Shown in pieces: positions 53,206-61,065 of a stretch of 64,000 nucleotides of DNA (the first letter of the stretch is position 1; every line of letters begins with the position of its first letter). Location of the stretch: NCBI RefSeq assembly GCF_018417595.1, contig NZ_CP070982.1, positions 831,501 through 895,500 of the forward strand, given 5' to 3'. This DNA is from Pseudomonas entomophila. Its GTDB lineage: Bacteria > Pseudomonadota > Gammaproteobacteria > Pseudomonadales > Pseudomonadaceae. The notes beneath the pieces were generated by a model. The model worked only from the letters and a program-made list of their open reading frames with translations, did not search any database and had not been told where the DNA came from. A program made the translations under genes and the position numbers.

Positions 53206-53997
53206 TTGCTCATCGAGTCCCGCCGCCGCGCCTACCTTTCCGCCATGCAAGTGGTGCACTGGCTGCCGCGCGCCGAACTGCCGTTCGCCGCCCCGTCGCG
53301 GCCCGAACTGCTGTTGCCGGTAGCAGCGGTCGAGGATGTCGAGTTCGATGTGCGCCCAGCGGCGCCTGCGCCGGCTTCAAGGGAAGCGCCTGCGGCACCC
53401 CAGGCCCGTGCGGAGCGGCCGAAGATCGAGATTCCGCGCCCAGGCAGCGCGCCCAAACCGGTCGTCAAGCCGGTCGAAACCGAGCAGGCGGCCCCGGCGC
53501 CGCGTCCAGCCCCCGTTCCGCCGCCACGCTTCGCCCTGCAACTGCTGCGTGCCGGCAGTTGCCTGCTGCTGGTGGAGCTCGCCACCGGCCAGCCCTTCCA
53601 GAGCCGCGACCCATCCTACCTGCTGCTCAAGGACATGTTGCGCGCAGCCGGCTTGCCGGACGCCCCGCAGATCATCGGCGAGCCGGTGCGCTGGCCGTTC
53701 CTGGTGCGCGGCAACATGGACCAGGGCCCTGACGCTGCCCGGGACTTCGTCCAGGGCTTCATTGCCGCGCGCCTGGAAGAGGCGCCGTGCAGCTGCCTGT
53801 GGCTGGTCGGCCTGCCGGCCGTGCGCTTTGCCGGGCAGGCGGATGCCGAGGCCTACTACCAAGAACTCAAGGTCGACCTGCTCGGCGACGCCTGGGCCTT
53901 GCCCGGCCTTGAACTGTTGATGGACGAGCCGCAGCGCAAGGCGGACGTCTGGAAAGCCATGCGCCAGCTGATGGCGCGCTGGAAGAGCGTTGAATGA
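53206..53997 (+). CDS. Candidate DNA polymerase III psi subunit (HolD-like)
   Basis: The protein has 263 residues starting at TTG; no strong ribosome site. The N-terminus RRRAYLSAMQVVHWLPRAELPF is reminiscent of E. coli psi (RRDWQLQQLGITQWSLRRP), the peptide that binds the clamp loader. Residues 35-105 are a disordered Ala/Pro/Glu linker, and 110-260 form a compact domain (LLRAGSCLLLVELATGQPFQSRDPSYLLLKDMLRAAGLPDAPQIIG). The stop overlaps rimI by four bases; E. coli has holD-rimI in the same order. I recall that PA4679, next to rimI in PAO1, was biochemically identified as psi. Family tools often miss it. Confidence 0.68.
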   Translation: MLIESRRRAYLSAMQVVHWLPRAELPFAAPSRPELLLPVAAVEDVEFDVRPAAPAPASREAPAAPQARAERPKIEIPRPGSAPKPVVKPVETEQAAPAPRPAPVPPPRFALQLLRAGSCLLLVELATGQPFQSRDPSYLLLKDMLRAAGLPDAPQIIGEPVRWPFLVRGNMDQGPDAARDFVQGFIAARLEEAPCSCLWLVGLPAVRFAGQADAEAYYQELKVDLLGDAWALPGLELLMDEPQRKADVWKAMRQLMARWKSVE

Positions 53998-54449
53998 GTG
54001 AATCGATCAGTTTCCGCCCGGCGACCGAGGCGGATCTGGATGCCCTGCTGAAGATCGAATATGCCGCGTTCAGCCACCCCTGGACCCGTGGCATCTTCCA
54101 GGATGCGCTGAAGTCGTACGAAGTGTGGCTGATGTTCGACGGTCAGCAGCAGGTGGGGCATGGGGTGATCAACGTGATCATCGACGAGGCGCACCTGCTC
54201 AATATCACCGTCAAGCCGGAGAACCAGGGTTGCGGGCTGGGCCTGCGGCTGCTTGAGCACCTGATGGCGCGGGCCTACCAGCTCAATGGGCGTGAGTGCT
54301 TCCTCGAAGTGCGTGCCAGCAACCAGTCGGCCTATCGCTTGTACGAGCGTTACGGGTTCAACGAGGTTGGGCGGCGCCGGGACTACTACCCGGTGGCGGG
54401 CGGGCGTGAGGACGCGCTGGTGATGGCCTGCACGCTGCTGGAAGACTGA
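53994..54449 (+). CDS. rimI: Ribosomal protein S18 alanine N-acetyltransferase RimI
   Basis: The protein has 151 residues forming a GNAT fold. It acetylates the N-terminal Ala of S18 with acetyl-CoA. The acetyl-CoA loop is VKPENQGCGLGLRLLEHLM (Q/RxxGxG/A motif), and LEVRASNQSAYRLYERYGFNEVGRRRDYYP is the RimI C-terminal signature. The ATG overlaps the upstream stop (ATGA), indicating coupling with the holD candidate. Confidence 0.95.
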   Translation: MSESISFRPATEADLDALLKIEYAAFSHPWTRGIFQDALKSYEVWLMFDGQQQVGHGVINVIIDEAHLLNITVKPENQGCGLGLRLLEHLMARAYQLNGRECFLEVRASNQSAYRLYERYGFNEVGRRRDYYPVAGGREDALVMACTLLED

Positions 54450-54472
54450 CCGAGCCTGAATTCATGCAGATT

Positions 54473-54537
54473 CTGTGGGGGCGGGTTTGGCGCTGAGAAG
54501 GCCGGGCTTGCCGGCGAATGGGCCGCATGGCGGCCCC
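54473..54537. repeat. Degenerate REP element
   Basis: CTGTGGGGGCGGGTTTGGCG resembles one REP arm, but the partner (GGGCTTGCCGGCGAATGGGCC) belongs to another subtype and does not pair well; this looks like a decayed or recombined pair. Confidence 0.5.
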
Positions 54538-54551
54538 TCGCACTGGCAACC

Positions 54552-55715
54552 TCAGATCTCCGGATGTTCCACTTCCAGCGGCTTGCGCAGATCGCGCAGG
54601 CTGCGCGTCACCGGCCCGGTATTGCACTTGGCCGCTGCCTGCTCAGGCGTCATATCGCGAATGGTCCGATAGAACAGTTCACAGGTCTGCTTCTTTTGGG
54701 TTACCTGCCACTTGGTGGTACAGGCATCCAGCGTCAGCTTGGCATCCGCCTGCGGATTGCGCCCCATGCCCGCCTGCCAGCAAGCGACGGAGAGGTCCTG
54801 GCCCATCATCTTCAGGCCGGCCGCGTCGGCCTTGTCCTGGTCGCCGTCGTAGCCTTTCGGGTCGGCGGCGTACCAGATGGCGCTCGGGTGGTTGGCACCA
54901 AGCACCGGCACCTTGGCGCTGCCGGCCTCGGGGCTGATGCTGGCCAGCCCCAGCACGTTCACCTTCGGCCCATACTGCTGCTGGATCCAGCTGCGCACGG
55001 GGGCGCCGAAGGCAACCATCGGCAAGGCGGCCTTGCCATCGTGAGTAAGGGCGACTTCCTTGACCATGCGCACCTGATAGTCGTTGAAGTAGCTGTAGAC
55101 CCCTTCCAGGTCCTTGCCGGCAGTGGCCGGGGCGGCGATCGGGGCGATGTCGACAATGGTCTGGTAGGCCGGGGTCTGGGTGGCGTCGACGCCGTTGAAA
55201 GTCAGCAGTTCGGCCCAGCGGTCGGTGGTGTTGGACTTCAGGTAGTCCTGGTAGTGGGTCAGCGAGTAATCCGGCGGGAAGTGCAGCAGTTCGACGCTGC
55301 GACGATTCTCCAGCGCCATCCCCAGCGGCAGGAACAGGTACCAGCTGAAGTCCCAGCCGCCTTTCTGGTTGAGCTGGGTGGCGCCCTGGTAGGCCAGCTC
55401 GCCACTGTCGAGCAGCTTGCGCAGGGGCTCGGTATAGCCGGCGGGCACCTCCGTGATCTGGGCATGCAGCTTGTCGTTGTCGCGGTTCACGGTGACCTTG
55501 GCGTTGGCGTAGCCATCGCGGCGCACGCTCTGCGTAAGGTAGTGCTCGACGGTCTGCTCCAGCGTCCAGTCGCGGTAGCAGATCACGTTGCAGTTGTTGG
55601 GGTAGGCGAACAGGCGGGTGACGCGCTTGGCGTCGCCCAGGTCGATCTGCGCGTCGGCCAGGGCCAGGCCGCTGAAGGCGATGGCGGCCAGGCCCGATAG
55701 GGCAATCTTGTGCAT
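54552..55715 (-). CDS. Exported protein of unknown function
   Basis: The protein has 387 residues with a signal peptide (MHKIALSGLAAIAFSGLALA). I do not recognise a family. The mature protein has several Cys (NNCNVICYRDWTLEQTVEHYL, SVACWQAG, LDACTTKW, KQTCELFYR, AAKCNTG) suggesting periplasmic disulfides. WDFSWYLFLPLGMALENRRSVELLHFPPDY and LASISPEAGSAKVPVLGANHPSAIWYAADPKGYDGDQDKADAAGLKMM are the most distinctive stretches. The ATG follows AAGGAGTTAAGC, a strong ribosome site. It is divergent from the M15A peptidase gene by 67 bases, so shared regulation is possible. Confidence 0.85.
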   Translation of the reverse strand: MHKIALSGLAAIAFSGLALADAQIDLGDAKRVTRLFAYPNNCNVICYRDWTLEQTVEHYLTQSVRRDGYANAKVTVNRDNDKLHAQITEVPAGYTEPLRKLLDSGELAYQGATQLNQKGGWDFSWYLFLPLGMALENRRSVELLHFPPDYSLTHYQDYLKSNTTDRWAELLTFNGVDATQTPAYQTIVDIAPIAAPATAGKDLEGVYSYFNDYQVRMVKEVALTHDGKAALPMVAFGAPVRSWIQQQYGPKVNVLGLASISPEAGSAKVPVLGANHPSAIWYAADPKGYDGDQDKADAAGLKMMGQDLSVACWQAGMGRNPQADAKLTLDACTTKWQVTQKKQTCELFYRTIRDMTPEQAAAKCNTGPVTRSLRDLRKPLEVEHPEI

Positions 55716-55782
55716 GCTTAACTCCTTGTCAGTGGCCGCCAAGGTCGGCGGGCGCGCCCATGGTGGAGGAAGAGGAGGGGGG

Positions 55783-56367
55783 ATGAAAAGCAGCAGATTG
55801 TGGCTAGTGGCTATTAGCCTGTTGGGCATGGGTGCCGTCCAGGCCGATGAGCGTGATGTGTGGATGTTCGCCCAATGGGCGGGGGACCATGAAAACCGCG
55901 CCTTTCGCAACATGCTGGTGGATGCGCGGCTGTATGGCGTGGTGCCGATCCACCAGTTGCTGCGTTCGGCCTCGGATTGGCGCCAGTGCCGTGCCTCGCC
56001 GTTTGCAGTGCCGCCAGCGAGTCACTGGCCGGCGGTGCGCTCGACGCTTTCACTGATCAAGACGCTGGATGATCAGGGCGTGCTGCGTCAGTTCGAAGTG
56101 GTTTCGGCCTATCGTGACCCACAGCTCAATGCTTGCGCGGGCGGCGCACCCAGCAGCGCGCACATGCGTGCCTTCGCCGTCGATTTGCTGCTGCCGCGCT
56201 GGGCCGATCCCAACCCGCTGTGCCGTTTCTGGCAGCAGCACGGCGAGGCCTGGAACATGGGGCTGGGTCGCTACCCGTCAGGGCGCATTCACATCGACAC
56301 GGCCGGTTACCGCACGTGGGGCGGCGATGGCGGCGCCGGTTCGTCGTTCTGCGCCAAACCCAGGTGA
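55783..56367 (+). CDS. Periplasmic M15A-type D,D-peptidase-like protein
   Basis: The protein has 194 residues with a signal peptide (MKSSRLWLVAISLLGMGAVQA). The zinc-peptidase pattern of the M15A family is present: SYRDPQLN-like AYRDPQLNACAGGAPSSAHMRAFAVDLLLP (His and Asp ligands, SxHxxxxAxD) and the third ligand in GRIHIDTAGYRTWGG. Such enzymes cleave D-Ala-D-Ala type bonds in peptidoglycan. GAGGAGGGG before the ATG is a very strong ribosome site. The 3' end overlaps the convergent LysR gene by 61 bases. Confidence 0.87.
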   Translation: MKSSRLWLVAISLLGMGAVQADERDVWMFAQWAGDHENRAFRNMLVDARLYGVVPIHQLLRSASDWRQCRASPFAVPPASHWPAVRSTLSLIKTLDDQGVLRQFEVVSAYRDPQLNACAGGAPSSAHMRAFAVDLLLPRWADPNPLCRFWQQHGEAWNMGLGRYPSGRIHIDTAGYRTWGGDGGAGSSFCAKPR

Positions 56368-57212
56368 GCCAGGCAGGCCTGGCATTCACCGCTCACCCAC
56401 TGCGCGAAGCGCTGGCGCTTGCTGCCGTCATCCAGTGGCTGTGGGCTGAGCAGGTGGTAGCTGGAGCCGTCGCGCAGGAAGCCGAACGGTGCCTGTAGCT
56501 GAGCATTGTCCAGTTCGTCGCGCACCATCAGCGCCGAGGCGATGGCCAGCCCCAGGCCCGCGCCGGCGGCCTGGAGCGACAGGTAGAAATGTTCGAAATC
56601 GCTGCGTTCTCCTCGCTTCAGGCCCTGGCCGCTCAGGCGCAGCCAGGTCGCCCAGGCGTCGGGGCGGGTGGCGCTGTGGAGCAGGCGCTGGCCCTTGAGG
56701 CCTGGCTTTTTGACCGGGCCGATCCATTCATCACAGATCTTCAGGCTGTGCAGCTGGCGGTCCCAGTGGAAGTCATCGCGGCGCAGGGCCAGGTCCACGC
56801 CGGCGCGGGCGAAGTCCACCGGCCCTCCGGCCGCCACCAGGTGCAGGTGCAGGTCGGGGTGCGCGGCGTGGAAGCGCGGCAGGCGAGGGATCAGCCAGCG
56901 CATGGCGATGGTCGGCTCGCACGAGAGCACCAGCACGTTGTCATGGGTTGGCGGGTGCAGGCGCTGCACGGTCTGCTCAAGCTGTTCGAAAATGGCCCGG
57001 GTGGTGGCCTGTAGTTCGCGACCTGCGCGGGTCAGGAACAGGGCGCGGTTGCGCCGATCGAACAGTTCCACGCCGAGGCTTTCCTCGAGCAGGCGCACCT
57101 GGCGGCTGACGGCGCCGTGGGTGACGTGCAGGTGTTCGGCGGCGCGCACGAAGCTTTCGGTTTCGGCGGCGATGTCGAAGTAGCGCAGGGCGTTGAGTGG
57201 GGGCAGTTTCAT
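56307..57212 (-). CDS. LysR-family transcriptional regulator (GcvA-like)
   Basis: The protein has 301 residues. The winged helix-turn-helix is at residues 3-62 (NALRYFDIAAETESFVRAAEHLHVTHGAVSRQVRLLEESLGVELFDRR), followed by a periplasmic-binding-like effector domain that begins VLVLSCEPTIAMRWLIPRLPRFHAAHPDLHLHL, as in GcvA/AmpR types. It is divergent from the LysE exporter gene with a 177-base AT-rich gap, the classical layout of a LysR regulator controlling its neighbour; the inducer is probably an amino acid, by inference. Confidence 0.93.
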   Translation of the reverse strand: MKLPPLNALRYFDIAAETESFVRAAEHLHVTHGAVSRQVRLLEESLGVELFDRRNRALFLTRAGRELQATTRAIFEQLEQTVQRLHPPTHDNVLVLSCEPTIAMRWLIPRLPRFHAAHPDLHLHLVAAGGPVDFARAGVDLALRRDDFHWDRQLHSLKICDEWIGPVKKPGLKGQRLLHSATRPDAWATWLRLSGQGLKRGERSDFEHFYLSLQAAGAGLGLAIASALMVRDELDNAQLQAPFGFLRDGSSYHLLSPQPLDDGSKRQRFAQWVSGECQACLAHLGLAQNDEPAPPSPPHVR

Positions 57213-57234
57213 GGGGGTGTCCTTTCTGGCCTCT

Positions 57235-57260
57235 TCGCCGGCAAGGCCGGCTCCTACGGG
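57235..57260. repeat. Single REP-type palindrome
   Basis: TCGCCGGCAAGGCCGGCTCC followed by TACGGG is a solitary half element in the LysR leader, upstream of a coding start rather than downstream. Confidence 0.65.
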
Positions 57261-57389
57261 GTGGCGTGAGGTCCATATCCGTGAGGAAAACTAGCGTATT
57301 TGTCTCACTATAAATCGATTTTTACTGATTAAAAGTGCCTCGATAATCACGACTCAAGTGAATTTTCATCGCCTATCGAGGACGCTTTC

Positions 57390-58007
57390 GTGAATGAACT
57401 CATCGCCGTCGCCCTGTTCACCGTGCTGGCTGTCATCAGCCCGGGCGCCGACTTCGCCATGGTCACCCGCAGCAGTTACGCCCAGGGCCGCAAGGCCGGG
57501 CTGGCGGCCGCCATGGGGATCGCCCTGGGCGTGCAGGTGCATGTGCTGTACACCGTGCTCGGCATCGCCGTGGTCATCAGCCAGAGCCCGGCGCTGTTCC
57601 TGGCGATGAAGGTGGTGGGGGCGGGCTACCTGGTCTATCTGGGCTACAAATCGCTGACCAATACCACGCGCATCAGCCTCGACGGACAGGTGTCTGGCGG
57701 TCAGGCCAGTATGTTGGCCGCGTTGCGTACTGGTTTCATGACCAATGCCCTGAACCCCAAGACCATGCTCTTCGTGGTCAGCGCCTATACCCAGGTGGTG
57801 CAGCCGGGCAGCCCGCTGGCCGTGGATTTCGCCTATGGCGCGTTCATGTCATTTGCCCACTGGGCCTGGTTCAGCCTGGTGGCCGTGTTTTTCTCCAGTG
57901 CAGGGTTGCGCAAGGCGATGATCGAGCGGCAGGTGATCGTGGACCGCTTGATCGGGGTGGCGTTGATTGGCCTGGGATTGGCGGTGGCAGTGGCGGGGGT
58001 GAAGTAG
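57390..58007 (+). CDS. LysE/RhtB-family amino-acid exporter
   Basis: The protein has 205 residues with six membrane segments. The RhtB/LysE signature is clear: SPGADFAMVTRSSYAQGRKAGLAAAMGIALGVQVHVLYTVLG at 17-58, then GYLVYLGYKSL and FMTNALNPKTMLFVVSAYTQVV. It starts at GTG with CGAGGA upstream. It is divergent from the LysR gene, which likely controls it. The substrate cannot be told from sequence. A bidirectional terminator follows. Confidence 0.93.
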   Translation: MNELIAVALFTVLAVISPGADFAMVTRSSYAQGRKAGLAAAMGIALGVQVHVLYTVLGIAVVISQSPALFLAMKVVGAGYLVYLGYKSLTNTTRISLDGQVSGGQASMLAALRTGFMTNALNPKTMLFVVSAYTQVVQPGSPLAVDFAYGAFMSFAHWAWFSLVAVFFSSAGLRKAMIERQVIVDRLIGVALIGLGLAVAVAGVK

Positions 58008-58038
58008 CCGAAAGTGGCTGCTTTTTCGCGGGCAAAGA

Positions 58039-58068
58039 AAAAGGGCTTATCTTTCGATAAGCCCTTTT
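58039..58068. terminator. Bidirectional terminator lysE/tRNA-Met
   Basis: A stem AAAAGGGCTTATC/GATAAGCCCTTTT with loop TTTC has T-runs both ways and lies seven bases from the 3' end of the convergent tRNA-Met. Confidence 0.92.
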
Positions 58069-58074
58069 AGAAGG

Positions 58075-58151
58075 TGGTGGCTACACAGGGACTTGAACCC
58101 CGGACCCCAGCATTATGAATGCTATGCTCTAACCAACTGAGCTATGTAGCC
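58075..58151 (-). tRNA. tRNA-Met (elongator, anticodon CAT)
   Basis: This 77-nt tRNA has CCA encoded. The acceptor GGCTACA/TGTAGCC is fully paired including position 1, unlike the initiator at 8199. The anticodon stem-loop is TAGCA TTCATAA TGCTG. The T-arm is CCGGGGTTCAAGTCCCTG-like. Confidence 0.96.
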
Positions 58152-58246
58152 AACTTGGCGCGCATTATTAGCTCGAAACACGATCCTGTCAACACTGATT
58201 TCAAAAAAATTTCCAACCTTTCAAACGCTTAGCCGGAAAGCCCGGT

Positions 58247-59179
58247 TCAGCGCACGATCAGCCAGTGGCCCAGCACGCTATACAGCCGCAGTTGCTGCCC
58301 GGCAGCCAGCGTGTCCAGGCTCTGGCCCGCGTGATCCAGGTCGAACTCACCGCTCACGCGACGATACGCGGCCTGTTCGTCCTGCCACCAGACGCGCATC
58401 CCTTGATAGCCGGCCAGGCGCTCCACCACGTCCCCCAGTGGCATGTTGCTGGCCAGCAGTCGGCCGTCGCGCCAGGCATCGGCGGGCTTGATGGCGATCT
58501 TTTCGATCGGGTTGATCCGCTGCTCGCTGAAGGTGACCCGCTCGCCGGCGCTGACCATGCGCTGGTCGCTGCCTTGCACGACAGTGGCCTTGCCGCTGAG
58601 CACTTGCAGTTCATCGTGGTTGCTGTGGCGGGCGATCTGCAGGCGGGTGCCGAACACTTGGATCCGCGTGTCGCCGACCTGCACCTCCATGGCTCGGCCA
58701 TCGAGCATCACTTCCAGGTAGACCTGGCCCTGCACCAGCTGCAGCAGGCGGGTGCGCCCGCGCAGGTCGATATTCATCGCGCTGGCGCTGTCCAGGTGCA
58801 AGGTCGAGCCATCGGCCAGGCGCACGCTGCGGCGCTCGCCGACGTCGGTACTCAGTTCGCTGGCCAGGCGTTGCATCAATGGCCAGTAGAGCACCGCCAG
58901 CACACTCAGCAGCGCCAGGAACAAGCCCGCCAGCCACAGGCCAGCACGGCTGCGGCGAACTTCGACGACCCGCGGGCGGGGTGGCGTCGCCGGGGCCTGC
59001 AGCTGCTGCCAGTAGGCTTCCAGTTGCGCATAGGCGCGCGCGTTGAGCGGGTCCTGGCACCATTGGCCGAATGCCTGGCGCAGCACCTCGTCGCAGTTGG
59101 CCTGGCGCAGGCGGGAGAACCAGTCCAGTGCTTCCTGCTCGGGATCGGGCGTGGGGGGCAAGGCGGGCATCGGGGTCAT
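58247..59179 (-). CDS. fecR: FecR-family transmembrane anti-sigma/sensor (orphan)
   Basis: The protein has 310 residues. The N-terminal FecR/DUF4880 domain (EALDWFSRLRQANCDEVLRQAFGQWCQDPLNARAYAQLEAYW, 16-57) is followed by one membrane helix (about 79-99) and the periplasmic FecR domain (RRSVRLADGSTLHLDSASAMNIDL ... VLSGKATVVQG) with a short STN-like C-terminus. FecR relays siderophore-receptor signals to a FecI sigma factor. Here neither fecI nor a TonB receptor is nearby: the neighbours are tRNA-Met and an MFS exporter. A Fur-like box lies 76-94 bases upstream. The start (MTPMPALPP) has a weak ribosome site. Confidence 0.92.
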   Translation of the reverse strand: MTPMPALPPTPDPEQEALDWFSRLRQANCDEVLRQAFGQWCQDPLNARAYAQLEAYWQQLQAPATPPRPRVVEVRRSRAGLWLAGLFLALLSVLAVLYWPLMQRLASELSTDVGERRSVRLADGSTLHLDSASAMNIDLRGRTRLLQLVQGQVYLEVMLDGRAMEVQVGDTRIQVFGTRLQIARHSNHDELQVLSGKATVVQGSDQRMVSAGERVTFSEQRINPIEKIAIKPADAWRDGRLLASNMPLGDVVERLAGYQGMRVWWQDEQAAYRRVSGEFDLDHAGQSLDTLAAGQQLRLYSVLGHWLIVR

Positions 59180-59254
59180 GGGATCGGACTGCTCGCAAGG
59201 GCAGGGCAGTTTTGCCCAGCGTTTACGGGTAAGGAGGCGAAAGATGCTAATTAT

Positions 59255-59273
59255 ATTGAGAATTATTTACAAG
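59255..59273. promoter_or_regulatory. Fur-like box between fecR and the MFS gene
   Basis: ATTGAGAATTATTTACAAG shares the GAGAAT-N-ATT core with the Fur box at 42443 but the right half is degenerate. It lies in an AT-rich island (59246-59282) within the divergent region and could serve either gene. Confidence 0.55.
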
Positions 59274-59371
59274 TACGCACTAGATGGACGGCAGGGGGAA
59301 ATAAAAAGGTAGCTTCGTATCTATTTGTTTCACGATAATCGGATCCCAACCTGCGGACGGAAATCCAGCCC

Positions 59372-60586
59372 ATGGCCATCAGCAATACCCAGAGTTCCAG
59401 CGCGAGCAGCCCGGCAAGCCAGGCGAGCCCGCTGGTGATGCGCATCATCGGTTTCTGCGCCCTGGCGCACCTGATCAACGACCTGATCCAGTCGGTGCTG
59501 CCGGCGATCTACCCGATGCTCAAGGCCAACTATGGGCTGAGCTTCGCCCAGATCGGCCTGATCACGTTGACCTTCCAGGTCACGGCTTCGTTGTTGCAGC
59601 CGTGGGTCGGTTTCTTCACCGACAAGCGGCCGACGCCCAACCTGCTGCCCCTGGGCACCCTGTGCACCTTGGTGGGGATCGTGATGCTGGCCTTCGTCGG
59701 TAGCTTCCCGATGATCCTGCTGGCCTCGGCGTTGGTGGGCATCGGTTCGTCGACCTTCCACCCGGAGACCTCGCGCATCGCCCGCCTGGCCTCGGGCGGG
59801 CGTTTCGGCCTGGCCCAGTCGAGCTTCCAGGTCGGCGGCAACGCCGGTTCTGCGTTCGGCCCGCTGCTGGCGGCGGCCATCGTCATTCCCTTCGGGCAGA
59901 CTCACGTGGCCTGGTTTGGGGTGGCCGGGTTGTTCTTCTTTGCCGTCACCCTGATGCTGCGCCGCTGGTACAAGGACCACCTCAACCAGTTCAAGGCGCG
60001 CAAGGCGGCGCAGGCCACCCATGGCATCTCGCGCCAGCGGGTGATGCTGGCGCTGGTGGTGCTTGGGTTGCTGGTGTTCTCCAAGTACTTCTACATGGCC
60101 AGTTTCACCAGCTACTTCACTTTCTACCTGATCGAGAAGTTCCAGCTGTCGGTGGCCAGTTCGCAGTTGCACCTGTTCCTGTTCCTCGGCGCGGTGGCGG
60201 CCGGCACCTTCTTCGGTGGGCCGATCGGTGACCGTATCGGGCGCAAGGCGGTGATCTGGTTCTCCATCCTCGGGGTGGCGCCGTTCACCCTGGCGCTGCC
60301 TTACGCCGACCTGTTCTGGACCACCGTGCTCAGCGTGGTGATCGGCTTCATCCTGGCCTCGGCGTTCTCGGCCATCGTGGTGTATGCCCAGGAGCTGGTG
60401 CCGGGCAACGTGGGGATGATCGCCGGGATCTTCTTCGGGCTGATGTTCGGCTTCGGCGGGATCGGCGCGGCGTTGCTGGGCTACCTGGCCGACCTGCGCG
60501 GGATCGAATATGTATATGGCGTGTGCTCGTTCCTGCCGTTGTTCGGGTTGCTGGCGGTGTTCCTGCCGTCCACCGGCAAGCGTTGA
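59372..60586 (+). CDS. MFS exporter, fosmidomycin-resistance (Fsr) type
   Basis: The protein has 404 residues with 12 membrane segments. The MFS loop 2-3 motif is GFFTDKRPTPN, and loop 8-9 is GGPIGDRIGRKAVIW. ALAHLINDLIQSVLPAIYPMLKANYGLSFAQIGLITLTFQ and GIGSSTFHPETSRIARLASGGRFGLAQSSFQVGGNAGSAFGP are characteristic of Fsr-like exporters. The native substrate is unknown. It is divergent from fecR with 192 bases between, containing the Fur-like box, so iron control is possible. Confidence 0.93.
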   Translation: MAISNTQSSSASSPASQASPLVMRIIGFCALAHLINDLIQSVLPAIYPMLKANYGLSFAQIGLITLTFQVTASLLQPWVGFFTDKRPTPNLLPLGTLCTLVGIVMLAFVGSFPMILLASALVGIGSSTFHPETSRIARLASGGRFGLAQSSFQVGGNAGSAFGPLLAAAIVIPFGQTHVAWFGVAGLFFFAVTLMLRRWYKDHLNQFKARKAAQATHGISRQRVMLALVVLGLLVFSKYFYMASFTSYFTFYLIEKFQLSVASSQLHLFLFLGAVAAGTFFGGPIGDRIGRKAVIWFSILGVAPFTLALPYADLFWTTVLSVVIGFILASAFSAIVVYAQELVPGNVGMIAGIFFGLMFGFGGIGAALLGYLADLRGIEYVYGVCSFLPLFGLLAVFLPSTGKR

Positions 60587-60620
60587 TCGCCGGTCCGCCG
60601 ATTGCTCCGATGCGATCTTT

Positions 60621-60703
60621 GCAGGAGCGGCTTCAGCCGCGATCACCCGCACAGCGGGTGCCAGGCACCGCGATACCCGCATCGCGGCTGAAGCCGCTCC
60701 TAC
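60621..60703. repeat. REP/BIME composite
   Basis: Arms GCAGGAGCGGCTTCAGCCGC and GCGGCTGAAGCCGCTCCTAC flank the central ATCACCCGC/GCGGGTG hairpin; it is almost the same unit as 17279-17365. A further short palindrome (GCGCCGGCTTGCCGGCG, 60719-60735) follows. Confidence 0.88.
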
Positions 60704-61065
60704 GATGATCTCGGTAGGCGCCGGCTTGCCGGCGAACGATTGACGTGCCGTTCATCGATGGCCTAGAGTGCCGCCTCCTCTTTACCTGCGTAATCGATGC
60801 AAATGAACCGTAGTACTCATCCACGCCGCCAGCCTGTCGCCCCGACAGCGCGCCGCGCGTGGCCGAGCGACACGGTGCTCAAGCGTCGGCGCAGCGTGCT
60901 GTTCGCTTTCACTTTCTCGCCACACCTTGCCCTGAACTGATCCGCGCCCCTGCATCCAGCGCCTCCCCGGCGTGACTGCGGGCGCCTGCGTTCGAACATC
61001 TTTCAGCGGATTTTCCAGCCGGCCAGGGCCAGAGCCCCTGCGCGCCGGCTTGCAAGGAGTGGTAC
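60704..61065. other. Gene-free stretch before the second MFS gene
   Basis: I see no supported gene in these 362 bases. A 47-codon open frame with an ATG (60797-60940) encodes a very Arg-rich peptide but has no ribosome site or recognisable homology. The last 30 bases contain AAGGAG, the ribosome site of the downstream gene. Confidence 0.5.

Noticed and set aside
60797..60940. 47-codon Arg-rich open frame between the MFS genes
   Set aside because: No ribosome site, no homology I can recognise, and open frames of this size are expected by chance in GC-rich DNA.
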